This document shows positions 18,318 to 28,137 of a stretch of DNA of 64,000 bases, piece after piece. Position 1 is the stretch's first letter. Every line of letters begins with the position of its first letter. Below the pieces are notes generated by a model. The model worked only from the letters and a program-made list of their open reading frames with translations. It did not search any database and was not told the DNA's origin. The translations under genes and the position numbers were made by a program. The stretch lies in contig JADKDV010000003.1 of assembly GCA_016718315.1 (NCBI GenBank), positions 62,001-126,000 of the forward strand. Reading direction: 5' to 3'. The stretch comes from Candidatus Obscuribacter sp. GTDB taxonomy: Bacteria; Cyanobacteriota; Vampirovibrionia; Obscuribacterales; Obscuribacteraceae.

Positions 18318-19028
18318 TCATTCTTGATATGAATGGTTCCGGCTTTTAACTTCGTTGTTAATGGTCTCTTTCAGCTTATTAAGAGCAATCTTATTGGTTT
18401 TTTCTAGTCGTTTGAACAGTTCAAAACGAGATTTTGCTTCCTTTAGAAATGCCGAATATCTTGATGGATTGTAGTTTAGCACTTGCTGCCAGCGCGTGTG
18501 GTAGCCAGAGCCAGACGTGGCAATGACATCATTGGCATCGGGCGTGATTACAACTGTTGTTGAGAAGCCTCTTTCGGGAGCCTTGCAGGTTTTTCTGACT
18601 TGCTTTAGTGATGCAATCCAGGGCTTCATAGCCGGGTAGGATTGAGGAAAGTCTACATCTGACAAATTTAGTGTAAGTGGCACAAAATCTTGATTTATTT
18701 GCTGAATGATTTTTTTATCCGAGAGCGAACTGCCCCTGGCCATGCGACTAGCCATTCAGCCGTCGTTAGCGCCTCTTTGATCTAAATAGCCAATTAGCAT
18801 AAAAACCAATATTGGCTTATTTTCTTTGATGGCTCGGAGCTTTGCCTTCTCAGGGTCATTTATCCAATTGATTTCTTTCCATTTGCCCTTGTGCTCTTCC
18901 ACTGTGCCAATTTGGATAAACTGATGGTAGTCTTCCCAGTTTTCGTAGCTTAAGGCAGGCAGTGCCAAGGTCAGTCCTGTGACGACTGGCAAAATTGCTT
19001 TTAAAACTAGATGTTTTGGTCTTTTCAC
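18318..19028 (-). CDS. Secreted thioredoxin-like protein interrupted by one in-frame TGA
   Basis: Two open frames lie in the same phase, separated only by a TGA at 18756-18758. The first part has a signal peptide (LPVVTGLTLALPALS), then a helix and the strand ENKPILVFMLIGYLD, which is the usual thioredoxin-fold entry of YyaL/DUF255-type proteins. The second part continues the fold with LSDKKIIQQINQDFVPLTLN, and a later strand GFSTTVVITPDAN. The TGA falls where a redox Cys is often found in this fold (between ANDG and MASRMARG). Read through, the protein is 236 residues. It may be a nonsense mutation, or a selenocysteine codon. Its ATG overlaps the stop of the upstream gene by four bases. Confidence 0.55.
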
Positions 19029-19606
19029 TGTGACAGATAGAGGGTTCTGTTCTTTAGGGCGACGCGGAGTGGTACTGGAGGCCCAGCCCCCACTAGCCCT
19101 TCGGGGTATTTGACACGAGATTTGGCAGTAATTTTTACCACACAGTTTTGCAATATTTTATCAGATGTTAAATGAGACAACAGGCGCGGAAATATCACAT
19201 AGTCGCTGCTCACTAGATAATTAAAATCCTCCTCTTTGTCCAGAAGTTCAACCGGCATGGCCAGACCATTAAGAGCAAAGACTCTTTTACCATTGCGTTC
19301 TTTGCTTACAATGCTGAGCTTCATACCGCAGTTACGGTTTGCCGGGAGTATTGTCAAAATACCGGGAGATTGACTGACCTGCTTTAATAATCTATAGCCA
19401 TTCCAAGCCAGAGTGGCTTGGGCCAGGTCGTAATCAGCTTCGCCACCGGCGATACTGGCAGTTTTAAAAACGGTGTCTTTAATTGCCGCCAGTTTGCCCA
19501 TGTATTCAAATGCAGTCATTAAGGCAAAGCCGACAACACCAATTATGGCGAGCAACAATAGGTATTTTGGTCCGGTGAGATTAATTGCTCTTTTGGCAAC
19601 TGCCAT
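19025..19606 (-). CDS. Hypothetical membrane-anchored protein
   Basis: About 193 residues with one N-terminal membrane helix (YLLLLAIIGVVGFALMTAF) and a mature domain of mixed beta and alpha, not recognised. I start it at the ATG encoding MAVAKRAI, with GGAG seven bases upstream; an upstream start would add 11 residues. It overlaps the thioredoxin-like gene by four bases (ATGA), so both are co-translated and may work together in the periplasm. Function unknown. Confidence 0.55.
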   Translation of the reverse strand: MAVAKRAINLTGPKYLLLLAIIGVVGFALMTAFEYMGKLAAIKDTVFKTASIAGGEADYDLAQATLAWNGYRLLKQVSQSPGILTILPANRNCGMKLSIVSKERNGKRVFALNGLAMPVELLDKEEDFNYLVSSDYVIFPRLLSHLTSDKILQNCVVKITAKSRVKYPEGLVGAGPPVPLRVALKNRTLYLSQ

Positions 19607-19732
19607 GACCTTACTCCATACAACATCAGGCACCAACATTTATACCCGTTTATCGCGTGTATGGACTATTAAGACTCTCAGTTTTGGCACTGAGCCGGGT
19701 TTGGTGGCTCTTAATAAGCTGCCTGGATAATG

Positions 19733-22700
19733 CTAAATGTCATTTACACTTTTGCCCTGCCGACATACCAGCGGGTAAAGTGCTGGTATCACTAGCAGTG
19801 TCAAGATTGTCGAGGTGGCCAGTCCACAAATCACTACTGTAGCCAGCGGCCTCTGCACCTCCGCTCCTACAGATGTGGCTAGAGCCATAGGCACAAAGCC
19901 AAGCGAGGCCACAAGAGCAGTCATAAGCACAGGACGCAGTCTCTGCATTGTGGCTAGCAGTGCTGCCTGTCTTGGCTTGATTTGATAGTCACGCTCAAAG
20001 CTTTTAATGGTAGATACGAGCACGACACCGTTGAGTACAGCCACTCCAAAGAGCGCGATAAATCCCACTCCGGCTGTGACAGATAGTGGCATGCCGCGCG
20101 CAAGCAGTCCAAATATGCCACCACTAAATGCCAATGGGATATTGAAAAAATCAAAAGCCCTGGGCGCAGGTCATTGTAGAGAGCATAGAGCAGCAAAAAG
20201 ATCATCACCAAAGCTAGTGGTACAAGCCACATCAGACTGGCCTGTGCTTCTTTCATGTTTTCAAATTGCCCACCCCAGGTGAGGCGATAACCTGGCGGCA
20301 ATACCAGTTTGGCGTCAATTGTCTTTTGCGCCTCTGCTACATAGGAGCCCAGGTCGCGACCGTTGACGTTTACTTGGACCAAATAGCTGCGCTCGCCATA
20401 AGTATGCGTTATCTGGGCGGCATCCAGTCCCCGTGAGATTGTCGCCAGTTGTCTCAGTGGCACCAGATTGCCGGCTGCTATAGCCACGGGCAAGTCGCCT
20501 AGAGCCTCAGGAGTCTTCATGGCATCAGGACTAAAGCGTACTGTCAGGTTGTAGCGCGGTCTGCCCTCAAATATTACTCCTACTGTTTTGCCATCTACCG
20601 CTGCCGCTGTCGTATCAAGGGCGTCCTGGGCGATGGCGCCGTAAGCAGCTAATGCGTTTTGATTGAGCTTGGCAGTCAGTATCGGCAGACCCGAGGTCTG
20701 CTCCAGCTTGATTTGACTGCTACCGCGGATGGGCGCTATCAGAGCGCTGACTTGAGCTCCTATCGCCCTCAATTTGTCCAGGTCTGGTCCGTAGATGCGC
20801 ATCGCTACGTCACCTCTGGCACCTGCCACCAGCTCATTCATGCGCTGCTCTATGGGTTGACTCAGGGTAAAGACCAACCCCGGTACATTGCTTGTGAGCA
20901 GTTTGGATACTTCGTCTTCGATTTTTTGCTGGGTCTGACCACTGCGCCATGTAGATGGTGCTGTAAGGATGATAAAGACATCGGTCTCGTCTGGTCCCAT
21001 CGGGTCAAAGGCTACTTCTGAGTGACCTGTACGCGATACTGCTGATTCTATCTCGGGGATGGTGCGCAGCAATTTTTCTATTTTGAGTGTTTGTTCTTTG
21101 GCTGTGATGAGCGAGCCTGAGACTGGTCTATTGACCGTCAGTACCATTGAGCCTTCGCGCAAGACGGGGATAAACTCCGCACCCAACAAAGGCAATAGCC
21201 CCAGGCTGACGATAAATACAGTGAGCGATGCCACAAATGTAATGACTGGATGTTTGACTGTTGTGAGCAGCAGTCGGTGATATGGTTTGCGCACTAGTTT
21301 GATGGCTAGGCTGTCTTCTTCTTTTGGCTTTTTTTCCAGGATAAAGTAAGAGAGTGCCGGTGTGAGATAGAGCCCTATGGCAAGTGCTGTAAGTAGACCA
21401 AAGACCACAGTAATTGCCATGGGCTGAAATGTTTTACCAGAGACGCCTGGTAAGCCCAGGATGGGGAAGTACACCACAGTGATGATCATCACTGCAAATA
21501 ACACTGGTGATGCTACTTCGCAGGCGGCGGCTTTGACTACATTTAGTCTCTGAGCTGCACTTGTATGACCGTGACTGAGTTTGCGGATGATGTTTTCGAC
21601 CATGACTACTGAGCCGTCAATCAATATGCCAAAATCGAGTGCACCTAAAGATAGTAGATTGGCTGAGGTGCCACTCATGGTGAGAAATATCAAAGCGCCA
21701 AAGAGCGAGAGTGGTATTGATAGTGCAGCGATGACACCGCCTCTGATACTGCCGAGTAGGGCAAAAAGGACAATCACTACCAATACCGCGCCAAACATCA
21801 AGTTGTGCCAGACTGTATCGATTGTGCGCTCTATCAAGACTCCACGGTCATAAAATATACGAGTAGTGACATTGATTGGCAGCGTTTTGTTGATTTCTTC
21901 TAGTTTGACTTTTACTTTTTCGACCAGTTGTTTGGAGTTTTCGCCTTTGCGCATGACGACTATGCCGATTGCTGTCTCGCCTATGCCGTTTTGAGTGACG
22001 ATACTCTGAGAGAGGGTCTTGCCTATCACTGCTTGGCCAAGATCGCGCACTCTGATCACGCCTTGCGGACTGCGTCTGATTACTACTTGCTCGATTTCTT
22101 CTGGGTTTTTGAGCATGCCTTCTGCGCGCAAAAGTATTTGATCACTTTGCTCGATGGTATAGCCACCGCCCTGATTGGCATTGTTGCGACTCAAAGCCGA
22201 AAGTACTTCTTGCACAGTGACCTGATAGCCGTGCATTTTTTCGGGGTCGAGCCAGACTTGATATTCTTTGGCTTCGCCGCCCATTGACTGGACTTCGTCT
22301 ACTCCGGGGACTGTTTTGAGAGCAGGGATGACCTGCCAGTCCAATATGTCTCTTAGTTGCATCAGTGAGTAGCCGGGTCCAGTTACTTCAAACTGGAAGA
22401 CCTCACCAAGACCGGTGGCAATTGGACCAAGCGCCATTTTGATATCGGCGTTGGGGGGCATTTGATCTTGTGCTTGTTTTAGTCTCTCGGCTACTTGTTG
22501 TCTGGCAAAATAAATATCTGTACCGTCTTCAAAGATGGCAGTGACTTGAGAAAGTGCGTACTTAGATATTGAGCGCTGCATCTTGAGGCGGGGCGCACTT
22601 TGCAAAGCTAGCTCAACGGGATAGGTGACATACTGCTCTACTTCGCGTGGGGCAAAGCCGCGAGCATTGGTGGTGACAGTAACCTGGACATTGGATATGT

Positions 22701-22881
22701 CTGGTACGGCATCGATTTTGAGCGTCATAAAGGCCCAGATGCCAGCCACTGATGCCAAAAGCGATGCCACGATGACGAGCACCCTTCTATCGAGAGCGGC
22801 GCAAATTGTTGCTTCGAGCAAATCACGCGGCTTGTAGGTGTTATTTGTCGACTCAATATTTGTAGATTCTGGCGCTGTCAC
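19733..22881 (-). CDS. czcA: CzcA/CusA-type heavy-metal RND efflux pump, with an apparent frameshift
   Basis: Inner-membrane pump of a tripartite metal exporter. From the GTG at 22881 the frame follows CzcA closely (PDISNVQVTVTT, EVEQYVTYPVE, GVDEVQSMGG). The fourth membrane helix carries DFGILIDGSVVMVEN, the pattern of Zn/Co/Cd/Ni exporters, not of the Cu/Ag CusA type. Near 20145-20150 a T6 run (minus strand) breaks the frame: before it the protein reads LRPGLLIF, and in the next frame it continues FNIPLAFSGGIFGLLARG, which is the expected CzcA sequence. One base added restores a protein of 1,049 residues, the usual length. The adaptor gene precedes it with overlapping stop and start. No outer-membrane channel gene is adjacent. 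Confidence 0.85.
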
Positions 22882-24206
22882 TACTGCGCTCCCATCGATG
22901 CTTTGACCGATTCGGTCTTGAGTGTAAAGGAGCCGTTTACGACAATTGGCTCGCCTGGTGTCAGTCCGCTATCGATGATGACAGCGCTACTAGTACGGTC
23001 GCCACAGTGGACGAGACGTCTTTTGTAGCGATGCTCACCCAGTGATACAAATACATAGTCCTGCCCATCGATGTTTTGTACAGCGCTCAGAGCAATAGTC
23101 GGTTTGGTCAGGCTTTTGCTCATGCCTTCGACAGTAGCTATTACCAGCATGCCAGGCTTGAGGACAAAGTTGTAATTAGGTATCTCGGTGCGCACAAGAG
23201 CGGTATGTGATACTGCGTCAAAGCTCTGCCCCAGTCTTGTCACCGTGCCTGTATAGATTTTGCCTGGAGCGACTTCGGTGCGGAAGTTTACCCGGGCTCC
23301 TTGTTTGATGCGAGAAACTTGTGATTGGGGGACTTCAAGCATTACCCAGACTTTGCTTAAGTCGGCTACGGCGGCAATGGCACTGGATTTGGCTCCAGAA
23401 GCCAGGCTGGCTGGACCAACGGTCTGTCCGGGATTGACAAAGCGTTGTGTGATAATGCCCGAAATCGGGCTTTTGATGGGGAGTTCGGATGTGACATTGT
23501 CCACTTCTTGAGTCGGTACATCCAGACCCAGTGATTTAATGCGAGAGCGGGCTGCTCGTAGTTGGGCTTCGGCTGCTAGCAGTGCCGAGTCTGCTGCTAC
23601 CATTTCAGATTGCGTGCCGGTCACTCTGCCGCGGGCTGCTTCTACTTCTTTTTGTGCGGCGATGCCATCTTTGACCAGACTGGAGAGTCTGCTCTCATCG
23701 CGCCTGGATAGCTCGATGCGGGTTTTAATGAGGTTTTTGGCGGCCTGACATTCTTTGATTTTGGAGAGTGCATGGAGATAAGTGGCCTGACCTTCGGCAA
23801 TGTCTGGGCTGTTAACGTAAGCCACTATCTGCCCTTTTGTTACTGTGTCGCCGGCATTGACCAGGATGCGTGTCACCACTCCGTTGACCAGGCTATAGAT
23901 AGCACCTGTGGTGTCAGCGGGGGATTCGACTGTGGACGAAAACTCCAGCGGTTGATCAAGGGTCTTAAATCCAGCTGGTTCGACTTTTATTTCTGCCATT
24001 TTTTCACGTCTATCGTCGAGCTGTATGATTGCCGGATCGACTGGTTGTGCTAGAGCGGATTGGTTGCTCAAAGTGGCTTTTGTGCTGGGAGCATTGCCCA
24101 ACAGCGCTGGTCTGATGGCGCTATTGCAGGCGCTCAGTGCTAGAGGTGTAAGGGCAATACTGACGATGAGACCCAGATATCTGGATGCTTGATGGATGGC
24201 AGGCAT
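22881..24206 (-). CDS. czcB: RND efflux membrane-fusion (adaptor) lipoprotein, CzcB/CusB type
   Basis: Periplasmic adaptor that links the CzcA pump to an outer-membrane channel. The 441-residue protein has a signal peptide with a lipobox-like LSAC, so it should be anchored by lipid. The barrel-sandwich motif LVNGVVTRILVNAGDTVTKG (near 105-125) and its partner IKSPISGIITQRFVNPGQTV are present, with a coiled-coil hairpin between them. No His-rich N-terminal metal-binding segment is seen. Its stop codon overlaps the czcA start by one base. Two inverted repeats lie upstream and could be sites for a metal-responsive regulator. Confidence 0.85.
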   Translation of the reverse strand: MPAIHQASRYLGLIVSIALTPLALSACNSAIRPALLGNAPSTKATLSNQSALAQPVDPAIIQLDDRREKMAEIKVEPAGFKTLDQPLEFSSTVESPADTTGAIYSLVNGVVTRILVNAGDTVTKGQIVAYVNSPDIAEGQATYLHALSKIKECQAAKNLIKTRIELSRRDESRLSSLVKDGIAAQKEVEAARGRVTGTQSEMVAADSALLAAEAQLRAARSRIKSLGLDVPTQEVDNVTSELPIKSPISGIITQRFVNPGQTVGPASLASGAKSSAIAAVADLSKVWVMLEVPQSQVSRIKQGARVNFRTEVAPGKIYTGTVTRLGQSFDAVSHTALVRTEIPNYNFVLKPGMLVIATVEGMSKSLTKPTIALSAVQNIDGQDYVFVSLGEHRYKRRLVHCGDRTSSAVIIDSGLTPGEPIVVNGSFTLKTESVKASMGAQ

Positions 24207-24231
24207 GATGAGCTAACGTCCTTTTGGTGTA

Positions 24232-24245
24232 GGAGCAATTGCTCC
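24232..24245. promoter_or_regulatory. Perfect 14-base palindrome upstream of czcBA
   Basis: GGAGCAATTGCTCC is identical to its own reverse complement and begins 26 bases before the adaptor gene start on the minus strand. This is a likely place for a dimeric regulator or an RNA hairpin over the leader. No metal regulator gene is in the window, so the binder is unknown. Confidence 0.45.
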
Positions 24246-24260
24246 GGGACAAAAAGTAAG

Positions 24261-24306
24261 ACGCTCCAAAGCGTTGCAATGCAAAAGCAGTGCGCTATTG
24301 GAGCGT
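24261..24306. promoter_or_regulatory. Inverted repeat between the small gene and czcBA
   Basis: ACGCTCCAA and TTGGAGCGT form nine-base arms separated by 28 bases, just after the end of the gene at 24316. It could form a hairpin in the transcript (attenuator or terminator without a clear U-run) or hold two half-sites of a regulator. It shares the half-site GCTCC with the nearby palindrome. Confidence 0.4.
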
Positions 24307-24315
24307 TAGCTCAAT

Positions 24316-24729
24316 TTAGATAAGTAAACTCTGGTAAGCGATATAGATGTGGCATTTGCCGTGGTTTGGCACCATGGCATTGGTGTGAGCAACAATTTGC
24401 TCTTGAGGCGGATCTCCGCAGTGCACAAAAAACGCCAACTGCAATGTTGAGATCAAAAGAGCCACTGCTTCGTCTGTGGTCAGGTCTCCCGGCTCGCTGT
24501 CCACCCAGGGGCTGTGTCTGTGGGTGGGGCAGTCCGATGGCTTACTTGCTTGTTGGTGAGTATTGGCGTTTACAGTAAGTAGCTCGTCACTATCAGCTTG
24601 CTGACCAGAGAGTTTGCTAAAAATTGCCTGGCTAAATTGAGCCACAGGTAATCCGCAGACATCATGCAATAGCGTACCTGTCCACAGCATTGTGGCCAAA
24701 AGTAAGCTCAAGATTATCCGGCGGATCAA
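24316..24729 (-). CDS. Small secreted hypothetical protein upstream of czcBA
   Basis: A 137-residue protein with a hydrophobic N-terminus (MIRRIILSLLLATMLWTG) that looks like a signal peptide. The mature part has spaced His and Cys residues (CPTHRHSPW, FFVHCGDPP, and NHGKCHIY near the end), so metal binding is possible. It starts at TTG with GAGG eight bases upstream. It is on the same strand as, and about 110 bases before, the metal-efflux genes, and may belong to the same response. It is not a known family to me. Confidence 0.45.
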   Translation of the reverse strand: MIRRIILSLLLATMLWTGTLLHDVCGLPVAQFSQAIFSKLSGQQADSDELLTVNANTHQQASKPSDCPTHRHSPWVDSEPGDLTTDEAVALLISTLQLAFFVHCGDPPQEQIVAHTNAMVPNHGKCHIYIAYQSLLI

Positions 24730-24844
24730 GTAATAATCCTCTATTGCGATGCGTCGACAGCGGAGTCGACATCTTCAATATAGCACAGCTAAAATCTTGA
24801 CCTTAGTAATGTTGATTGTTAGTGCAACACTGCTTTGCTCTCAA

Positions 24845-26371
24845 CTAAGTCCTGGATGTGCCAAGCGCCATCTCGCGCACTGGCGCTGGAGTAAAGTCCT
24901 GATCTATTAGCTTTTGTGTGGTTTTGGCAGTGCATAGGACTCCTGGTATACCTGCTCCGGGATGCACGCCAGCGCCGACGAGATAGAGTCCTGCCACTTC
25001 TTCGGAGCGGTTGTGATAGCGGAAGTATGCTGATTGGGTCAAAGTTGGTTGAATCGAAAAACCAGCGCCAAACTCTGAAAGCAAGTCGACCTTAAAATCT
25101 TGCGGGGTAATGTAGCGCTCTACTACGATGTGATCTTGTAAGTCTGGCAGCAGGCGCTTTTGTAAAAGGGCGACTATTTTGTCTCGCAAAAGTGGTCCTT
25201 GTTTGGACCAGTCGATGTCGCCTTGCAAATTGGGTACTGGGCAGAGTACATAAAAGCTATCGCATCTTGGTGGAGCAAGTGAGCTATCGGTGCGGGTGGG
25301 CGCATGGAGATAGACACTTGGTTCTTGATTGAGTACTTTGGTGTCAAACAATTCTGTTAATAGCTCTTTGTAGGTCTCTCCCAGCATTATGGTGTGGTGA
25401 GCTGTGTGTTCATAGCGTTTGTCAGTGCCAAAGTAAAGGACAAAGAGACCCATACTATGTTTGAGATTGTCTACTTTTTTGTTGGTCCATTTGCGACGAC
25501 TGATATCAGGCAGCATGTTTTTATATAGATAGGTGGCGCAGCCGTTCCAAATAACCATGTCGCTTTTGATTTTGGTGCCACTGGCTAAGGCAATACCTGT
25601 GACTTTGCCATCAAGAGTGGTGATTTGTTTGACTTCGCTATTGAGCAGTATCTTTATCCCGGCTTCTTCCATCAGGACTGTGAGCGCGTCAATGATACTT
25701 TTGGTGCCTCCCATAGCTGAATAAACGCCGTACTCCCGCTCAAGATACTGAATCAGTAAGTAAATGCTGGTGGTATGGTAGGGATTGCCGCCGACAAGTA
25801 GTGGGTGGAAGCTCAATGCCCGGCGCAAGTGCTCATCCGAGATGTAATTGGAGACCAACTCGTAGACTGTTTTAAAGCTCTGCAACCTGACCATATCGGG
25901 CATGGCTTGCAGCATGTCCTTTAGTGAGCAAAATGGTTGGTCGCCCAATTGTACAAAGCCGACCTCAAAGATTTTTTTGCAATGCTCAATCAGTTTGATA
26001 TAGCCCGGTGCATCGGCTGGACAAAATTTGTTAATTTGAGCAATGGTGGCCTCAGTGGTGCCGCCATAGTCAAAGTTACTATTGTCAGCAAACATGATGC
26101 GATACCAGGGCATCATCGGCACGAGCTTATAATAATCACTGGCTTTTTTGCCGTATAGTTCAAACAACTGATCCAGCAAAAAGGGTGCAGTGATGATGGT
26201 CGGACCGCAGTCAAACTTGTAGCCATCAATCTCAAAAGAGCGGCCCCGACCGCCGACACTATCACATTTGTCTACCAGTGTGACTTGATAGCCGCGCGCT
26301 CTTAATCTAAGAGCGCTGGCGATGCCACCAAGTCCGGCACCAACGACTACGGCATGTGTAGCTTCAATCAA
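24845..26371 (-). CDS. crtI: Phytoene desaturase (CrtI type)
   Basis: FAD-dependent carotenoid desaturase that converts phytoene to lycopene. The 508-residue protein starts with the FAD-binding loop VVVGAGLGGIASALRLRARG (8-27) and VDKCDSVGGRGRSF. It ends with the CrtI C-terminal signature: LYLVGAGVHPGAGIPGVLCT. It is the last gene of the retinal operon, nine bases after the second small membrane protein. It starts at TTG with GAGG six bases upstream. This is the bacterial CrtI route, not the plant and cyanobacterial CrtP/CrtQ route. Confidence 0.95.
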   Translation of the reverse strand: MIEATHAVVVGAGLGGIASALRLRARGYQVTLVDKCDSVGGRGRSFEIDGYKFDCGPTIITAPFLLDQLFELYGKKASDYYKLVPMMPWYRIMFADNSNFDYGGTTEATIAQINKFCPADAPGYIKLIEHCKKIFEVGFVQLGDQPFCSLKDMLQAMPDMVRLQSFKTVYELVSNYISDEHLRRALSFHPLLVGGNPYHTTSIYLLIQYLEREYGVYSAMGGTKSIIDALTVLMEEAGIKILLNSEVKQITTLDGKVTGIALASGTKIKSDMVIWNGCATYLYKNMLPDISRRKWTNKKVDNLKHSMGLFVLYFGTDKRYEHTAHHTIMLGETYKELLTELFDTKVLNQEPSVYLHAPTRTDSSLAPPRCDSFYVLCPVPNLQGDIDWSKQGPLLRDKIVALLQKRLLPDLQDHIVVERYITPQDFKVDLLSEFGAGFSIQPTLTQSAYFRYHNRSEEVAGLYLVGAGVHPGAGIPGVLCTAKTTQKLIDQDFTPAPVREMALGTSRT

Positions 26372-26380
26372 AACAAACCT

Positions 26381-26578
26381 CTACTTTTTGTCGCTCTCGG
26401 ATGGTGTTTTGTCGCCGCCTAAGAGCAGGTTAAATACATCACTGTGACTGGCCCAATCTTCTTTGGGGGCATTTAAATCTTTTAGTCTAAAGGGACTATT
26501 CGGTAGCAGGTCTGCTATCGCTGACAATATCGCCAGGACACCAAAGAAAGTACCAACCGTTTGCATGTCTAACTTCAT
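26381..26578 (-). CDS. Small single-pass membrane protein, paralogue of the gene at 32124
   Basis: A 65-residue protein with an N-terminal hydrophobic helix (VGTFFGVLAILSAIADLL) and a short charged tail. The tail contains FRLKDLNAPKEDW then SHSDVFNLLL, which lines up with YRLGDLEEMKEEN then SHKEVLSML in the small protein at the head of the operon; the shared pattern is RL-x-DL, KE, SH, V and L. The ATG has AAGGAAG six bases upstream, a strong ribosome site. Its position between the J-domain-like gene and crtI makes it part of the retinal operon. No known function; it may be a partner or assembly factor of the rhodopsin or the carotenoid enzymes (inference). Confidence 0.75.
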   Translation of the reverse strand: MKLDMQTVGTFFGVLAILSAIADLLPNSPFRLKDLNAPKEDWASHSDVFNLLLGGDKTPSESDKK

Positions 26579-26648
26579 AATGTACTTCCTTGACTCTGTC
26601 TTTCCACAGTAGCTCTTCTATGTGAACTGATAGTGAACCTTTTGCCAC

Positions 26649-28106
26649 TCAGCGTCCTGTGGGTAAATCATCGGCACTGAGCCAGCCTTCAGCGACAAGT
26701 GTATCGACGAAACGAATCGAGTTGGTTTTCATTTCTTTCATCGCTAGTTGGAACTGAGATAGTGACAGTTTGCCTTTACTAAGCAGTGATTGAGCCAGGA
26801 TGACTGCACTGATTTCGTCAAATGTGGCGAGGTGCTTCTCGACTAAGTATTCAATTAATTGTCTATCGCTCGTGGGTGCGCCACTTTTGCTCAGTGTATT
26901 TATTTCTTCGCCGGTCACTAGTTGTCCGATAACCAGCAGGTCCGCCAGGCTAGTGGCAATGTGATTTTCTTCGATTTTGCTCGAGGAGCTGGCTTTGACA
27001 TCGCCTGGATATTTGACAAATTCGTGCATGCCAAGCAAGCTCAGGTCATATTTTTTACGCATAGCCTTGTCACTTAATACTTCCTGGGCGCGGTTGAGAG
27101 TGCGGATTAACTCGTCAAGCTGCCACTGCTGCAAGTCCTTTTTTTCTTGGAAGCGATATCTCAGTTTTTTTAATTTGTCTACAAATGCTTCGCTGATTTC
27201 GGCTGAGGATGCGGTCTGACCGATGGATAGTATCTCGTAAAAACAAAATGATTCCAGTTTTGCTCTTAGTTCGCGGGCGGCGGTGCTCACTGGATCGGTT
27301 GGGCTTGCTTCAAAGCTTTCTTGTTTGCTGGCGTCAGACAGCGGCTTGCCCATGCTTGCGGCAAGAGGTACTGCTGGTTTACCCTGCTTTTCAATTTGTT
27401 TGTCGATAAATTTTTTGGGGTTAAAAAAGAGATCCAAAAACGATGTTGCTTCTTCTACCACTTGTTTAAAGACCAGTGCCTCTTCAAGCTTTTCTTCCAC
27501 TACTTTGGCTGATTCGCCTTGCGATTCTTGTCGCTCTTTTGCTCTTTGAGCGGCCTTAAACATTGATTCGCGTACTTTTGCCTTTTGCACTATAGGCTGG
27601 TCCTTGAGACCGAGTCTGTCGGCCAGGCTGGTCTGTGTTGCAGGTGCTGGGGCTGTCATTGCCTCTGTCTGCGCTGGTGCTTCAGGGGCAGGCTCTTTTG
27701 CTTCTTTTGCCTCAGTTATGATGGATTTATTGTCGATTACAGGCGCACTACCAGTCAGAACATTTTCTAGTGCGTCGGGCGCTGCAGTTTCTGCTTCTTC
27801 TTTGATTGTGGCTGTTTCATCACTGGGAGCAAAGCTGCTTTCTAGCTCTTTTATCAGTAGTTGCGCTTTGGTCAGGTTAGCTGCATCGCTTGTATCTTCC
27901 GGGTGCTCGGCTTCTACTGCAAATGCTGCACCCATAGCGTGATTGTCAAATTTCATAATTTGAGCTTCCAGCTGTTCAATGCGCTCATTGATCGAGGACA
28001 TTTTGCTGAATTCCTGGTTTGTCAGACAATCCAAAAAATCACCCTGCAACTTGTTCAACTCCAGTTGCAGTGCCTCTATTGATTCTTCATTGGTGTGGCT
28101 GCTCAT
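26649..28106 (-). CDS. Cytoplasmic coiled-coil protein with J-domain-like segment lacking HPD
   Basis: A 485-residue, strongly acidic protein. The first 60 residues form a coiled coil, followed by an Ala/Glu/Pro-rich linker. Residues about 285-355 (FYEILSIGQTASSAEISEAF, then LNRAQEVLSDKAMRKKYD) match the shape of a DnaJ J domain, but the loop that should have HPD reads LKKLRYRFQEKK, so it cannot be a normal DnaK co-chaperone. The C-terminal 100 residues are helical and unrecognised. It sits inside the retinal operon, between blh and the small membrane protein, with no other DnaJ/DnaK gene near. No signal peptide. Its role is unknown. Confidence 0.7.
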   Translation of the reverse strand: MSSHTNEESIEALQLELNKLQGDFLDCLTNQEFSKMSSINERIEQLEAQIMKFDNHAMGAAFAVEAEHPEDTSDAANLTKAQLLIKELESSFAPSDETATIKEEAETAAPDALENVLTGSAPVIDNKSIITEAKEAKEPAPEAPAQTEAMTAPAPATQTSLADRLGLKDQPIVQKAKVRESMFKAAQRAKERQESQGESAKVVEEKLEEALVFKQVVEEATSFLDLFFNPKKFIDKQIEKQGKPAVPLAASMGKPLSDASKQESFEASPTDPVSTAARELRAKLESFCFYEILSIGQTASSAEISEAFVDKLKKLRYRFQEKKDLQQWQLDELIRTLNRAQEVLSDKAMRKKYDLSLLGMHEFVKYPGDVKASSSSKIEENHIATSLADLLVIGQLVTGEEINTLSKSGAPTSDRQLIEYLVEKHLATFDEISAVILAQSLLSKGKLSLSQFQLAMKEMKTNSIRFVDTLVAEGWLSADDLPTGR

Positions 28107-28137
28107 AATAGATACCTTTCAGATCTGATTGCCCCGC

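Noticed and set aside
19733..22881. CusA-type copper/silver pump
   Set aside because: The fourth-helix motif DFGILIDG with a single polar Asp pattern fits the Zn/Co/Cd/Ni group, and no copper chaperone gene is near.
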